DNA of 64,000 nt from Chara braunii (Eukaryota > Streptophyta > Charophyceae > Charales > Characeae), in the NCBI GenBank assembly GCA_003427395.1, contig BFEA01000009.1, positions 5,223,946 through 5,287,945 on the forward strand, written 5' to 3'. The translations under genes and the position numbers were made by a program. Below, piece after piece: positions 21,890 to 32,764 of this stretch (its first letter is position 1; every line of letters begins with the position of its first letter). A model generated the notes under the pieces. The model saw nothing but the letters and a program-made list of their open reading frames with translations, was not told the DNA's origin and made no database searches.

Positions 21890-23169
21890 ATTCGCCACTT
21901 ACCTTGGTGCGCTCGCGTTATACACACTTGGCACGTTGACGATGCTTCTTCGCAGTTGGTTCTTGTGACGTCAGGTCGAAAATAGGCGCACGACCTGGGT
22001 AGAGAGGTGTGTGCCGGAAGGCTGTACGGCTTGGGATGCCGTGGCGACGACGGAATGTATGATTGGTGATGAGAGCATGCTGATGTGGCATTTGCCTGAC
22101 GTGGCATTGCATGGCGTTGTGAGTGGTACCGAGGCTACGACCGGTCATCAATGCACACTCAGCTCAATTGGTGAGAAATTTGTGGTTGGGGGCAGCTATC
22201 TCCAGGTACGTTGTTCCCTTACCTTATCTACCCTCTCAATCTCTTCTTACCGCGAGGAAGTGAGTCCAACTTGAGAGTCCTCTCTTTTGGTGAGGTGTCG
22301 TGAGCGCTCTACCTTGAGAGACGACAATCTTCCCGGTGGCGCATATGGAAGGAGAAAGGGCGGTGCCTCTGAAGGGCCCTTGTCGAAGCACGTGGGTCAC
22401 GGTCACCATGCCAACCCAATGGGATTAGTACAGGCATGCGATGGCTGCTTTGTCCATGAGGGCACTTTTGCTGCGCTGATAGAGGGGTGTGCGGACTGAA
22501 CAGGCTTATGCAGACGCTCCCAGACCGTCTATAAACATTTCTGGATGGGGTTCCAATCTGTCCACTGGCTGTGATCGTCGTCCTGATTGCGACGTTAAAT
22601 AATTCCTGAGCGACCTTGGGGGCAGTCCTTAAATAGGCCTCTTGATCAGCCAGATCAGTCGGACATACGGCTCGTTGCACGCGAGGATAAAGAAAGGGCA
22701 AGCCTGGTCATAAGCATGCACCTGGGGCACAGTGGTGGGCCGACATTGCACACCCATGACACTGCTGCTCAAAGATGCTCATCGGTATGTTGGATTGAGG
22801 GGAGGGTAGGTTCCAATTGGTGCTCAACTGTAAACACAACCATATCCACTGTTCATACATCTGCAACATAATTTAGTTTCATTGTTGATTAGTTGGTTGA
22901 CAGACTGCTAACAGCTCACAGACAGTTTAGTTTAGGACTGTTGTATACTACCATAGCCAGTTCTATGCCAAGCTTTTGTAAGTGAACTAATCATGATAGA
23001 ACTAAACTATGCTTACGGTCTTTTGTGAATGTTGTAGGCTGCCACTTGAATCGGTGGAGTAGGGGACCTGCCGGACACATTTATTTTTAGAAAATTAGGT
23101 GTCGGTCAGACACATGCTGTGGTAGGACTCGAACAGGGAGTTGTAGTGCAGACAGTGTTTGCCTAACTG
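21890..23169 (+). other. Element 2 leader
   Basis: About 1.3 kb between primer site and gag, with no supported ORF. On the minus strand, 23114-23180 looks like a decayed tRNA (box B-like GTTCGAGTCC, box A-like CAGTTAGGCAAACAC), possibly a SINE head inserted next to the gag start. Confidence 0.6.
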
Positions 23170-25031
23170 ATGAGTGGGTCAAACACCGATGAGGGTAGAG
23201 TTGACGATGCGAGACTGACACGTTCGAGATCACTTAGGGTCCCGCGAGTGTTTCAGACCTTACAACCCGGAGATGAGAGACGGCTTCGTGCCGAAGTAAG
23301 AGCCCGTGCTCTCGCAGCAGCCAGGGATACAGCACTAGCTGCAAGTCAGGCGTTGGCAGCAGCAAACGCCGCAGCTAGGGAACAGGCTGCAGCAGCAGCC
23401 AGAGCAGCAGCAATGGCTACCGCAGCAACATCCTCTGCTGCATCCTCGTTTGGGACCCAGTTGGGGATGCCCCTTGGGCCCACGGGTACTTCCGGATCAT
23501 TAGGTTCTGGTCAGTCCACAAGTCAAATGGCGGGCTCGCAGTTCAGTCCGTTGACCCCACGCGGAAGGGAGCTCCTAGAGCTCCAACAAGTCGAGAGGAT
23601 CTGCACTCGGTTAGAGAGGGAACTGAAACAAGCTACCGATAGGGAGAAGGAGATCAAAAATAGAACAACCAGGCTTGATACGTTAGAGGCAGACAAAGCT
23701 GCATTAGAGGGTTTGGATGAGTCAGCCATGACTGACCAGATGAAAGTGTTGAAGGCCAGCATATTGTCGCGGCATGCGCACATGGACAGTAGGCTGGACT
23801 TCATGCAAAACTCCTTGGACCAAATCTTGGACCTTTTGCAAAGGCCAGGATAACGGGCAGCAGCACAGTCGCCGTTGCCGTTAACGGCGATGTCAGGCCC
23901 ACTTCCGGTACAAGCTGGCACACAGCCAAGTGGTACGTCTGCAGCAGCCGCACAGACTGTTGCTTCTTCTTCTTCTGGTCCAGCGACTGGCGTTACACCC
24001 CAGCCGCAAGAAACTGTTCCACCACAAGGACAGCCGCAAGGTCAATGGTACCCAAAGACCCCAATGAAACCGCCCCTTGCCTTTTCCGGTGAGAAGAAGG
24101 ATGAGGACCTCAACACTTGGTTGAGAACGGTTCCAATGTGGGTAAGGGCAAAAAGGACGTTCCAGGAGGAGGAGGTGATTACTGTTGCATCTTACCTTGA
24201 GGGTAAGGCAGCCAAATGGTTGGATGGAATAGTAGCGAAGGCCGGGTTCGGACGATGCATGGCAGACTAGGGTAAGACCCTTACTTTAGAAGAGTTCTTA
24301 GATATGGTAGAAGCTCGCTGGCATAATCCGCAGCGGGCACAAATTGCCACTGACGCGATGTTAAGATTGGACCAACGAAAGTACAAGTCAGTCAGAGAGC
24401 TGACGTCTACCGTAGAGAGCCTCATCGTCGTTCCTGGTATACACTACGATGACCAGGTTTTATTGACCATGTTTCTAAGATGTCTGCCGAAGAATCTCAG
24501 AATCTTACAGGCTAGCGAGGCTCGCCTCGAGTATCATTCCTTTGAGACCTTCTCTAGAAAGGCCTTAGATTTGGAGGCCACTCTAAGAAGTGCTCAACCT
24601 ACTCCAGTAGACGGGAGGAAGAAGAAGAGTCCACAGGAGTGGAAGAAGAAGGGTAGTCGATTGATGATGGTTGAGTCTGATGGCACCCAAACCGAGATCG
24701 ATGAGCTTTCTGACCTGATGGACAGAACAGAGTAAGACGGCGAGGAAACCGCCGAGGGTAGCACCCTCGCCGCAGTAGTAGCAGGTGGCCGAGGGAAGGG
24801 TCATCAAAAGACTCAAGGGCAAACCGCCTCCAATCAGTCGAAGGTAGCAGATTGGGTTAAGGCCGGTCTTGATCAGGATGTGTGGTGGGACCGCCGAGTG
24901 CGTGGTGCTTGCATCAACTGTGGTGAATACGAACACACCTAGTACAAATGCAAGAACGCAAAGGTCACGCAGAAGATACCCCCTAAGGGAGGGGTACCTT
25001 CTTCCCAGGCTTCCAGCTCGGGAAACATGTG
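23170..25031 (+). pseudogene. gag: Element 2 gag polyprotein (several stops)
   Basis: It starts at the ATG at 23170 (MSGSNTDEGRVDDARLTRSR). An Ala-rich segment and a coiled coil (about residues 140-190) run to a TAA at 23851-23853. The gag core continues in another frame (AFSGEKKDEDLNTWLRTVP, 24082-24140; KAAKWLDGI), is stopped by TAG at 24268-24270, and resumes at 24304. A stop follows at 24733-24735. The zinc knuckle near 24910-24950 reads C-I-N-C-G-E-Y-E-H-T-stop-Y-K-C, a CCHC with a TAG inside it. It cannot be made as one protein. Confidence 0.83.
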
Positions 25032-25274
25032 AGGCCGGTGGAAGTTGTAGTTGCTTCTACTCATGGTGAAGTGGGCCCGATACCCTCCCCACTTCATCAG
25101 AAGGCCATAGCTAATGACTCTTTAGTCACCTTGCAGACTCATCTAGACCAAACTATGCTATGTACGTTGGATGTGTCTGAAGCCTTAGAAGATTTAAAAA
25201 GTGAGTGGTCAAGCAAGGACCCTCGCGAATCTTGGGTGGCACTAAGTAGAGGTCCTAGAGGGGAACATTTCGTC

Positions 25275-25590
25275 GTGGGAAGTTGCTGTAGGAGGCCGCA
25301 AATGTGGTGCCTTCGTAGACATCGGCTCCGCGCGGAATTACATAAGTCGCGACTGTTTGGAAAGGCTGCACCTAAAGGGTCGGGTACAACACCTTAGTAG
25401 ACTGGTAACATCTACTTTGGCCAATAAGGAGCGCATGGTTGTCACAGACTATATCAAGGATGTAGTCTGTACCTTCTCCTATGGAGGAGGGGAACTTAAT
25501 CACAAGATTTTGTTCCTAGTTAGCGACGACTTACCATTGGATATGTTGTTAGGAATGTACTACCTTGAGGTTGCCAAGCCACACTTTTGA
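25275..25590 (+). pseudogene. pol: Element 2 aspartic protease
   Basis: GRKCGAFVDIGSARNYISRD (25285-25345) is the retropepsin active-site region, with VDIGSA in place of the usual VDSGAT; the Asp is kept. The domain continues with FLVSDDLPLDMLLGMYYLE (25510-25566), the second-lobe signature, and stops at TGA 25588-25590. It is in a different frame from the upstream ORF 25029-25397, so a frameshift separates it from gag. Confidence 0.75.
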
Positions 25591-26100
25591 CTGGGACAAG
25601 AAGGTGCTAAAGCATAAGTTGCAGGATGGAAGGACCGTGAGACTGGCCAAGTATAAGGCAAGTAGCTTAATTGAATCCTATGGCTGCTTGTGCGCATCAA
25701 CGTTCTACAATTATTATAAACAGAACCAAGAGGAGGGCATGTACCTAGTGTATGTCTCTAAAAAAGGGGAGGCCGTTAAAACACCCCCAGAGATAGAACA
25801 CGTCGTTGCTAAGTTCCCTGATCTGTTAAAGAGCCCACAGGAGTCGTAGAAAGGGAGATTGTCCACGCCATAGAAATCATTCCAGGGAGTAAAACCCCAA
25901 AGGGAAGGATCTATAGGATGGCTCCGGCCGAGTTGGACGAACTTCGGCGACAACTGAAAGAGCTGACAGAAAAGGGTTGGATACGGCCGAGTACTTCCCC
26001 CTGTCGAGGAGCATGCACAACACGTAGAGATTGTACTCTCACTCCTGCGACAACACAAGTATAGGTCAACCTAGAGAAATGTGAGTTTGGACGCACTAGG
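25591..26100 (+). pseudogene. pol: Element 2 reverse transcriptase remnant (core deleted)
   Basis: The linker (YLVYVSKKGEAVKTPPEIEH) and RT entry (GSKTPKGRIYRMAPAELDEL and KGWIRPSTSP) are present up to about 26002. The sequence then jumps to EEHAQHVEIVLSLLRQHKYR, which in related elements lies just after YLDDILVFS. The region with FGAPVLFVPKK, the SKIDLKSGYHQ palm, VMPFGL and YLDD is missing, about 120 codons. This copy therefore cannot encode a polymerase. Confidence 0.85.
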
Positions 26101-26800
26101 ATCTTGTACTTGGGTCATGAGGTATCCGCGGAAGGGATTAGGCCGGAAGATGCGAAGGTGGCCAGTATCAGAGACTGGCCACGACCTCAGACTATTACTG
26201 AGGTCAGATCTTTCTTAGGGATGCGCGACTACGATAGGAACTTTGTGAAGAACTATTCCACAGTCGCCTCTCCTTTGACTGATCTAACTCGACTTGACAC
26301 GCCATGGGACTGGAGTGATGAGTGCGAGGCTGCTTTCAAACGATTGAAGCATGCACTCATGAATCATGAGGTTCTCATGGCGCCCGATCCTCAGAAGCCT
26401 TTCATTGTGACCACTGATGCAAGCCAATACGACATTGGCGCAGTGCTGGCTCAGCAGGATGGGAAGAAGTTGAGACCGATTGAGTATATGAGCAAAAAGA
26501 TGCCATCAAAGAAACTGGCAAAGTCCACCTATGAAAGGGAACTCTATGCTCTCGACAAAGCACTTGTCCATTGGAGACACTTTCTGTTGGGACAGTTTTT
26601 CTATTTGAGAACTGACCATTAAACCCTTAAATGAATCAAGACTCAACCCACTCTTTCTGATGCACTCGAGCGTTGGATTGAGGTCATAGATCAGTACGAC
26701 TTCAAGCTAGAGTATCTGAAGGGAGAGTACAACAAGGTTGCAGATGCGCAGTCACGAAGGGCAGACTACCTAGGGGCGCTAGTTTCTGAGTTTGGTGTAT
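26101..26800 (+). pseudogene. pol: Element 2 connection and RNase H domain
   Basis: It has LYLGHEVSAEGIRPEDAKV, WPRPQTITEVRSFLGMRDYD, then the RNase H core TTDASQYDIGAVLAQQDG (26410-26463; the usual Gly-Ile-Gly is Asp-Ile-Gly), YERELYALDKALVHWRHFLL and LRTDH. TAA at 26620-26622 and a second stop (TGA, 26631-26633) break it. The tail FKLEYLKGEYNKVADAQSRR (26701-26760) follows. Confidence 0.85.
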
Positions 26801-28263
26801 CTGAGGAGTTAACTCAATCGCTGGTGGGAGCCTATCAGGAAGACCCTGTCACGATGGACATCATACGCAAACTTCAAGCAAAAGATAAGGCCACAGAAGA
26901 TGAGTTTGTGATGGTGGACGGGCTACTCTTTCTTGAAAAGGCCGGATTTAAAAGGTTAGTTATTCCATCTAGTGAACACTTGAGTAGTTTACTTTTAGGG
27001 GAATGTCACGACGCAACCGGACACTTTGGCTATAAGAAAACAAGCGCTAATCTGACACAGCGATTTTGGTGGCCTAAAATGCTAGACGATGTTAAGAAAT
27101 ATGTACAGACTTGTCAAGTCAATCAGCGGGACAAGCCGCGCGCTCAAGCACCACTTGGGTTGCTAAAGCCATTGCCCATTCCCGCTGGTCCGGGACAGAG
27201 TGTCTCCAAAGTTTCATGGACACCCTGGTGACCAGCAGGAGTGGGAAGAGGCACATCTTCGTCATAGTTGATAGGTTCACCAAGTATGCCAGATTAATAG
27301 CCATGCCGGAGACAGCAAGGACTGAGCACGTCATCAAGTTGTTTATGGACAACTGGGTGCGTGACTTTGGGCTGCCTAAGTCTATCGTTAGTGATAGAGA
27401 TGTCCGCTTTACAAGTGAGTTGTGGAAGAAGACTGTTGAACAAATGGGTAGTCAACTTCAGATCACCTCAGGGAATCATCCCGAAGCCAATGGACAGACC
27501 GAACAAATGAACCGGGTTGTACAGCATCTGCTGAGGCATTACATAAAGCCCAGCCAAGATGACTGGGATGAGAAATTACCTCTCATCGCCAGTCTGTACA
27601 ACAACGTCGTGCACAACACTACCGACGTCAGTCCCAATCAGCTGCACTTGGGATGGAAGCCTAGATTTGCTCTAGACTTCCTCCTGCCTGAAAACCGACC
27701 TGCTGCAAACCCTGGAACCATAGAATATGGTGTCCCACACCAAGAAATCTCAGGAAGCAATGATTGCTTCTGAGAACAAACATCGTCAACAGTCCACATT
27801 TCAGGTAGGGGAACGTGTCTAGGTGAAGGCTAGTGAGTTAGGACAGGAATTCGGCATCTCTAGAAAACTAATGCCACAGTATTTCGGTCCTTGGGAAGTT
27901 TTAGACATAGTTGGGGATGGTTTGGATGGCCCTTCCTATGTTATCCATATCCCTAGTCACCTGCGCACTTACCCTGTTTTTCACGCCTCAAAGCTTGCAC
28001 CTTTCGTTGAGACAGATCAATTCCCTTCACGGAGATCAATGTTGCCCCCAACCATGAATGGCCACGTGGAAATCGACGACATTCTAGAACACAGAGACAT
28101 GCCTGTTCCAAGACCTCTGGCCGAGGAAGACCTCCTAAACCCAGAAGAGAGTACAGAGTCAGATTCAGGCATCACACAGATCCAAGAGAAGATCGGTGGT
28201 TCACCAGAGAGGAACTGGTTGAAACAGCTCATCAGGTGGTCACAGAATACGAAAGACAGTTAA
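26801..28263 (+). pseudogene. pol: Element 2 integrase
   Basis: The HHCC finger is present as CHDATGHFGYKK ... TCQVNQRDK, with the last Cys replaced by Asn. The frame then shifts near 27210, destroying the first catalytic Asp. SIVSDRDVRF (second Asp, about 27383) and NHPEANGQTEQ (Glu, about 27476) are intact. Another frameshift lies near 27730. A third block (27823-28263) has GPWEVLDIVGDG, the VFHASKL motif, and a tail IDDILEHRDMP...WLKQLIRWSQ. It ends at TAA 28261-28263, just before the purine tract. Confidence 0.87.
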
Positions 28264-28308
28264 AGGGGAAGGCACCTACGAAGTAAGCATCTCAACGGAC
28301 TTTCGAAG

Positions 28309-28323
28309 CTAAGGGGGATGGAA
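28309..28323 (+). promoter_or_regulatory. Polypurine tract, element 2
   Basis: TAAGGGGGATGGAA directly precedes the 3' LTR. The same tract precedes the middle LTR at 20835-20848. It would prime plus-strand DNA synthesis. Confidence 0.8.
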
Positions 28324-29345
28324 TGTGAGGATTGTGCCCTATGATTGGGCCTTACCGTGATGTACATGTTCTGGGCTAAGGCCCCCAGCAAGCATCGTGC
28401 CCACCCTAAGTGAAGGCGGGCCAACAAATCAACGAGAGCCCCTTTATATTCAACATTTCACGAAGTGGGGTCTATACAATTGCTGCACGCTAGTTGGATG
28501 GAGTGCACCGAGTACCAGATCTTTGCAAATGCAGGACCAGTGCCCCAGAATTGGTTAGGCCCTAGGCGCATAAACGTGAGGCCGACATTGCATGTTGGAC
28601 ATAGAGGCCGAAAATGCCAATGGGAAACCGGTCCACTATCTGAATCTAGACGCAGGCCTTGATGAAAGAGGCGCAACTGTATTACGTGGGCCCCAACCGC
28701 ATTGGGCCTGGGTACAGGTACAGGGGCCCAGGCGCAGGCTCAAGGGAGGCCGCCCACACACAACACTGGCATATAAGCAGAACGGGCGAGTGGGCAGGGA
28801 TCTTGGCCATTGCGAGCAATGCCGGCACGCTGAAGCACTGAGAGAAGCTGCGCTAGGCTGAGGTGAAGGCAGGCTGGCGCTAAGCGGTAGGGCGCTGGCG
28901 GACATAGCCGGGCGGCCTGTGGGCGCAGAGGGAGGTGAGGGCGAAGGTGGTTCTTCGGGAAGTGAAGGGCGCTGTGTGGGATAACATGGGAGAGTGAGGG
29001 TGAAGAGAGAGACGTACCTGGTGGAGAGGAGGTTGACATTGGTGTTGATAACAAGGGCGCTGTGTGGTCGTCAAGTTGTCTGGTTGCTTCCATGCTGTAG
29101 TTGTAGTGTTAGGCTGTAGAGTAGATAGGGCGCCTGGAGCCATTCAAGAGAGAGAGCTATATTGGGTTATGCTATTGGTGTTGCCCGATTGGGCTTGGAC
29201 ATTGACTCACGATTCTTCTGTATCGTTCTCAAATGGATGGTTACTCGGTTCCATTGTGCTACCTGCTCTTGCTTTGACTACTTGGACTTCAGTGTGATTT
29301 TGCAATTTGGATTTCTGTGCTTTGTCCACATTCATGTTCCTTGCA
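28324..29345 (+). repeat. Element 2 3' LTR
   Basis: 1022 bp from TGTGAGGATTGTGCC to GTTCCTTGCA. It is followed by GTGG, the repeat of the left flank of the array. Confidence 0.9.
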
Positions 29346-29826
29346 GTGGTCAAAGGTGGATTGAATAGGCTTAACCTATCTAATTGATGGTTGGGAGGCT
29401 TGTTGACACACATCTTCTGAATGTTTCTGAGTTTTCCTTTTTCTTCAATTGTTCTTAGCCGAAGCCGGGTAATGGCCCCGATAGCTCATTTTTGTATTCT
29501 GGTAAGGGACGCTGGGCCCGGTTCCCAGCCGTGTTGCTCCCCACGAATAGATTGGAGCATCGTCCCATAAAAAAAAAAAAAGAGATCTCGGCGAGCGCAG
29601 TCTAACCATGTTTTCAAAAAATAAAAATAAAAAAAAATTGACCCACTTCTGGACCCAACCGGAATTCCGGTTGGACCACCAGGGATCCAACCAGCCAGGT
29701 TGGATCCGGCCCGGTACAACCGGTCGGTTGCCGGCACGACTGTGCTCTTTTTTGGGGGGGGCGGCGGGGAAGGATTCTGACGACGCTCTTCAAGAACTGT
29801 CGAAATCCGTCATAAAATTTTGAAGG
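29346..29826. other. Spacer with CCGG-rich repeat related to 17.7 kb
   Basis: 29467-29505 (GGTAATGGCCCCGATAGCTC) resembles 19463-19490. 29610-29740 carries GTTTTCAAAAAATAAA and many CCGGTT words, as at 17755-17850. A-runs occur at 29568-29580 and 29618-29638. A 6-bp-stem hairpin (GCTGGG/CCCAGC) lies at 29511-29529. No gene is seen. Confidence 0.5.
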
Positions 29827-31020
29827 TGTTATGATCCTAGCCAATTTCGTGATACACATCCATTAGAAAGTACAATGTCGTCCGATTGCAAAAGGAAATG
29901 AATGAACTTGAGAGGAGAGCTCCTCTTATTCATACAAGATATAATAATACAATGTTGAATGGCTGATCCAGAATCAAAGTCCGAGTTCCTCTTCTACTTC
30001 AGGTATCACTTGAGGTCCACCATAGCCATGGCCGTCTCTCCCACTCTTCACTCTCATAGGCCGAGGCTATGGCAAACTACTAGACCTTGCCCAGATGCCC
30101 AAAGGACAACCCAAAGCAGCTACGGCTGCTCTAGCTCAGGCCGCCATGTCGAACCCTGCCTTGAAGCTTCTTGGTGTGGCTCCTCCCCAGTTGGGGACTC
30201 CCTGCTGCTGCGCCCACCAAGGTGATGAAGATGGCTGCCACCATAGCCAGGTAAGTACCCCTGGCGCTCCTTTCCCTTCCTTCTTCCTCCCTCGTGTCCT
30301 TCTCCTTCCTCCCCAGCAGCGCTACTCCAGCATAGAGCTCCACTCCAGTCAGCGCTCCACCAGTGTGTCGCCAAACTTGCACACCGAAAAAGAGGCCAGA
30401 CTCTCCGCCCGGCCCGAAGATATAGCGGCCTGCTTTGCCTCTTGGGCGGTGACTTCCAGGCCGCTTGGCCTCCCAAGCAACCGGTACCTCCTCCTTTTTG
30501 GAGGGAAACATCATTGCAGACCCTGATATTGCCCGTACAGGCCCTAGACTCAGACTGGTATCCGCCTAGACCTAGCCTACACTTTTGGGCCTCTAAAAAT
30601 GCCACTTTTGTCTTCTTCTGCTCGGCCTCCAGTACCTACACATCTACCCCTTCCAGGTGCGGTACCGGCCTACCCGCTACTTGAGTGCTTTTCCCTGCTG
30701 CAACCCCTCAATGTCACGGCCACAGGTAAGTACCGGCCCTGAGGGCCCAACGAACGAGCAAGTGCCCGAACGGGCCACACACATACTCATGCCAACCAGC
30801 ACTCAGACAGGCACAGTCACACACACCCAAGCCAACCAACACTCAGATAGGCATGGTCACACACACACTCAAGTCAACCAGCACTCAGACAGACATGCAG
30901 TCCAGCAAGCGTGCACACATAGACTTAGTAGCAGGCGGGAAACTCAGCAAGGCATTCAGTCTATGAGCAAAACTCAGAAATCAGCTGTGTTTCAGTCCAT
31001 GTTTGGACGGGTCATCACAA
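29827..31020 (-). repeat. Probable LTR of an unnamed gypsy element (minus strand)
   Basis: The right end (minus-strand start TGTGATGACCCG at 31020) directly follows, on the minus strand, the purine tract CTTGAGGGGGGAGTAT (31021-31036) and an integrase tail, so an LTR must start here. The left end is a guess: TGTTATGATCC at 29827 would give TG...CA limits. No second copy is available to confirm. A minisatellite lies inside at 30789-30905. Confidence 0.5.
30789..30905. repeat. 42-bp minisatellite, nearly three copies
   Basis: The unit GCCAACCAGCACTCAGACAG, then GCACAGTCACACACACCCAA, recurs with small changes at about 30791, 30832 and 30874. Confidence 0.8.
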
Positions 31021-31036
31021 TACTCCCCCCTCAAGA

Positions 31037-31440
31037 TCGAGTTCCCTTCGAGCGAGTAACTCTTTATGAGTCCTCAACAAACGCATCGTAAGCGAGCAAG
31101 GCAAAGAGGTTCCTAGAGTACTTTGTTCCAGTGAGCCTTGCAAAGATCTTAGGTACAACGTTAGTGGCGATTTGTCACTCGTAGGCTTTGACAACACGCG
31201 GTGCACTGCGTAGCAGTTCGTGTTTGGAAATCCAGTACAGATCGTCTAATGGGTGATACATGAAGTGAACCTAGTACTGTCTGTTGCGTCCCTTCCCTAC
31301 GTGCTGTTTGATCCTGTCTATCTCATCGCCGCCTTTGATCGCACGAGGGATCATGTCCTCGCGATAGTCGAACGTTTTAGCATCACGGTGGAGGTACAGT
31401 TTCGATGCATGAAACACGGGGTATGTGCGCCAGAGAGCGC
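31037..31440 (-). pseudogene. pol: Gypsy integrase C-terminus with chromodomain (relic)
   Basis: Reading on the minus strand from about 31430, the translation gives VFHASKL, then FDYREDMIPRAI, then DEIDRIKQHVGKGRNRQY, HPLDDLYWISKHELL and ending in VKAYE before stops. HASKL closes the integrase GPY/F module. D-E-I-D-R-I ... R-N-R-Q-Y-x-V ... D-x-W is the chromodomain pattern that guides chromovirus integration. It is truncated on its upstream (right) side at 31440, where a minisatellite begins, so only the last 130 codons remain. Confidence 0.75.
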
Positions 31441-31446
31441 AAACGG

Positions 31447-31800
31447 GTAACCGCTGCCTGTACCCGACCTTACCCAGTTGTAACCGCTGCCCGTACCCGA
31501 CCTTACCCAGTTGTAACCGCCAGCTTACGGGCTGGTATGGGTACCCCTTCTAAAGGGGGAGTTGGGTATAGGCAGGCACAAACGAAAGGTGATGGTTGTT
31601 AGGGCGGGCACAATCACCCTTTTTGGAGATCATAGGTGGGTAGGGGCAGGTACGGGTAGGGGTAAAAAAAAAAGAAACGGGTATGTGTGGCCAGAAAAAA
31701 AGAATAGACGGGTATGGGCAGGTACAGGTGGCCAAGAACAAAAAAGGGGGGGTACGGGCAGGTAGAGGTTCCTATCGGGTAACCGTGGTATACCCGATGT
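31447..31800. repeat. 33-bp repeat pair and GGGTA-rich minisatellite
   Basis: TAACCGCTGCC(T/C)GTACCCGA with CCTTACCCAGTTG repeats at 31448-31480 and 31481-31513. 31630-31790 has irregular copies of GGGTA(G/C)GGGCAGGTAC separated by A-runs, ending near GGGTAACCGTGGTATACCCG. Confidence 0.8.
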
Positions 31801-32250
31801 GAGTCTTGTAGCTTTGCAGGCTTTCTATTTTTGCTCAATCATGACGCTTTCTCGTATTCCAAATTTCTCTCTTTCCCATGAAGCAAACGTTTTTCCTCGC
31901 AAGGGTCAATTTTATATCTCTTCATTTTTTTATTTTTTGTTTTTTTATATTTTCAGACTATTTTTATATGTGTGTAACCTTGTGTATGTAATATTTATGT
32001 GTGCATGTGTGTGTGTGTGAGAGTGTATGTGTGTTCGATGGACTGAGGGTTGTTGCATTTGCAGATGTTATACATGTTGCATAGGCTGGTGTAGCACCAG
32101 ACGCATCCATAGCAGCATCAGAGTGACCAAATGTAACAACTGTTGCTGTTGCGGTAGTGGCTGCAGCTGATGCCACATCGCAAAAAAAAATAAAAAAATT
32201 AATAATATTAATTATAATAAAAATTACCACGTCAATCCTGTGATGTCCAT
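31801..32250. other. AT-rich stretch without a gene
   Basis: T-runs (31925-31970), a short TG-rich tract (31998-32032) and an AT-rich tract (32180-32225). The minus-strand ORF here is low complexity and not believed. Confidence 0.6.
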
Positions 32251-32251
32251 G

Positions 32252-32545
32252 GGGTTGGGGACAGTTGAGGGCGGATAAAGACAATTAGGGGCGATTAAAA
32301 AAAAAAAAAGTTAGGGATGGTTAGGGACAGTTAGGGACAGTTAAGGGCGGTTAAGGACAATTAGGGGCAGTTAGGGGAGGTTAGGGGCGGTTAAGGACAA
32401 TTAGGGGCAGTTAGGGACAGTTAGGGGCGGTTATGGGTGGTTAGGGGAGGATGGGTGATGAGCACGGGTAATAACGGGTGGGTGCATACAATTATGGGTA
32501 GGTACAGGTGGGTACAGGTAAAGGAAACTTGGGTAAAGTAGGATA
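32252..32545. repeat. G-rich decamer minisatellite (GTTAGGGGCG-like)
   Basis: About 20 units of a 10-bp motif, (G/A)TTA(G/A)GG(G/A)(C/T/A)(G/A), from 32262 to 32450, then looser GGGTGGGTGC/GGTACAGGTG units. Many units contain TTAGGG or TTAGGGG. G-runs at regular 10-bp spacing could form G-quadruplexes. Confidence 0.85.
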
Positions 32546-32764
32546 TGGGTGGTTAACAAACGGTTTAACTTCAGGTGGCCATGGGTGGTTTTGAAAAAAA
32601 TTGTTCATGGGTAGGTATGGCCGGTTACATGCTGAAGAGGTTCACGTAGGGTAGGTTTAGGTATACCTTTTTTTTTTTTTAGCAGGTGGAGATGGTTAAA
32701 GGTTCGGCAGGCCAGGTGTATAGTGGGTATGGGTGGTTGGTTTTTCAAAGAGGGTGTGGTTAGG

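Larger units (their letters stand above)
20395..29345 (+). mobile_element. Ty3/gypsy element 2 (family A), partial tandem array, RT core deleted
   Basis: The array reads: LTR start fragment (20395-20467), internal 3' end (20468-20848), full LTR (20849-21867), internal region (21868-28323), full LTR (28324-29345). The whole is flanked by GTGG at 20391-20394 and 29346-29349. If a T is counted as target instead of LTR, the duplication is 5 bp (GTGGT). The outer flanks show one original insertion that later expanded by LTR recombination and then lost sequence at the left. Confidence 0.88.

Noticed and set aside
23114-23180. A functional tRNA gene on the minus strand.
   Set aside because: The stems do not pair well and no convincing anticodon arm can be drawn; treated as a relic.
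30789-30905. Spaced direct repeats that recall a CRISPR array.
   Set aside because: The units are contiguous 42-bp minisatellite copies with no unique spacers, in a eukaryotic LTR.
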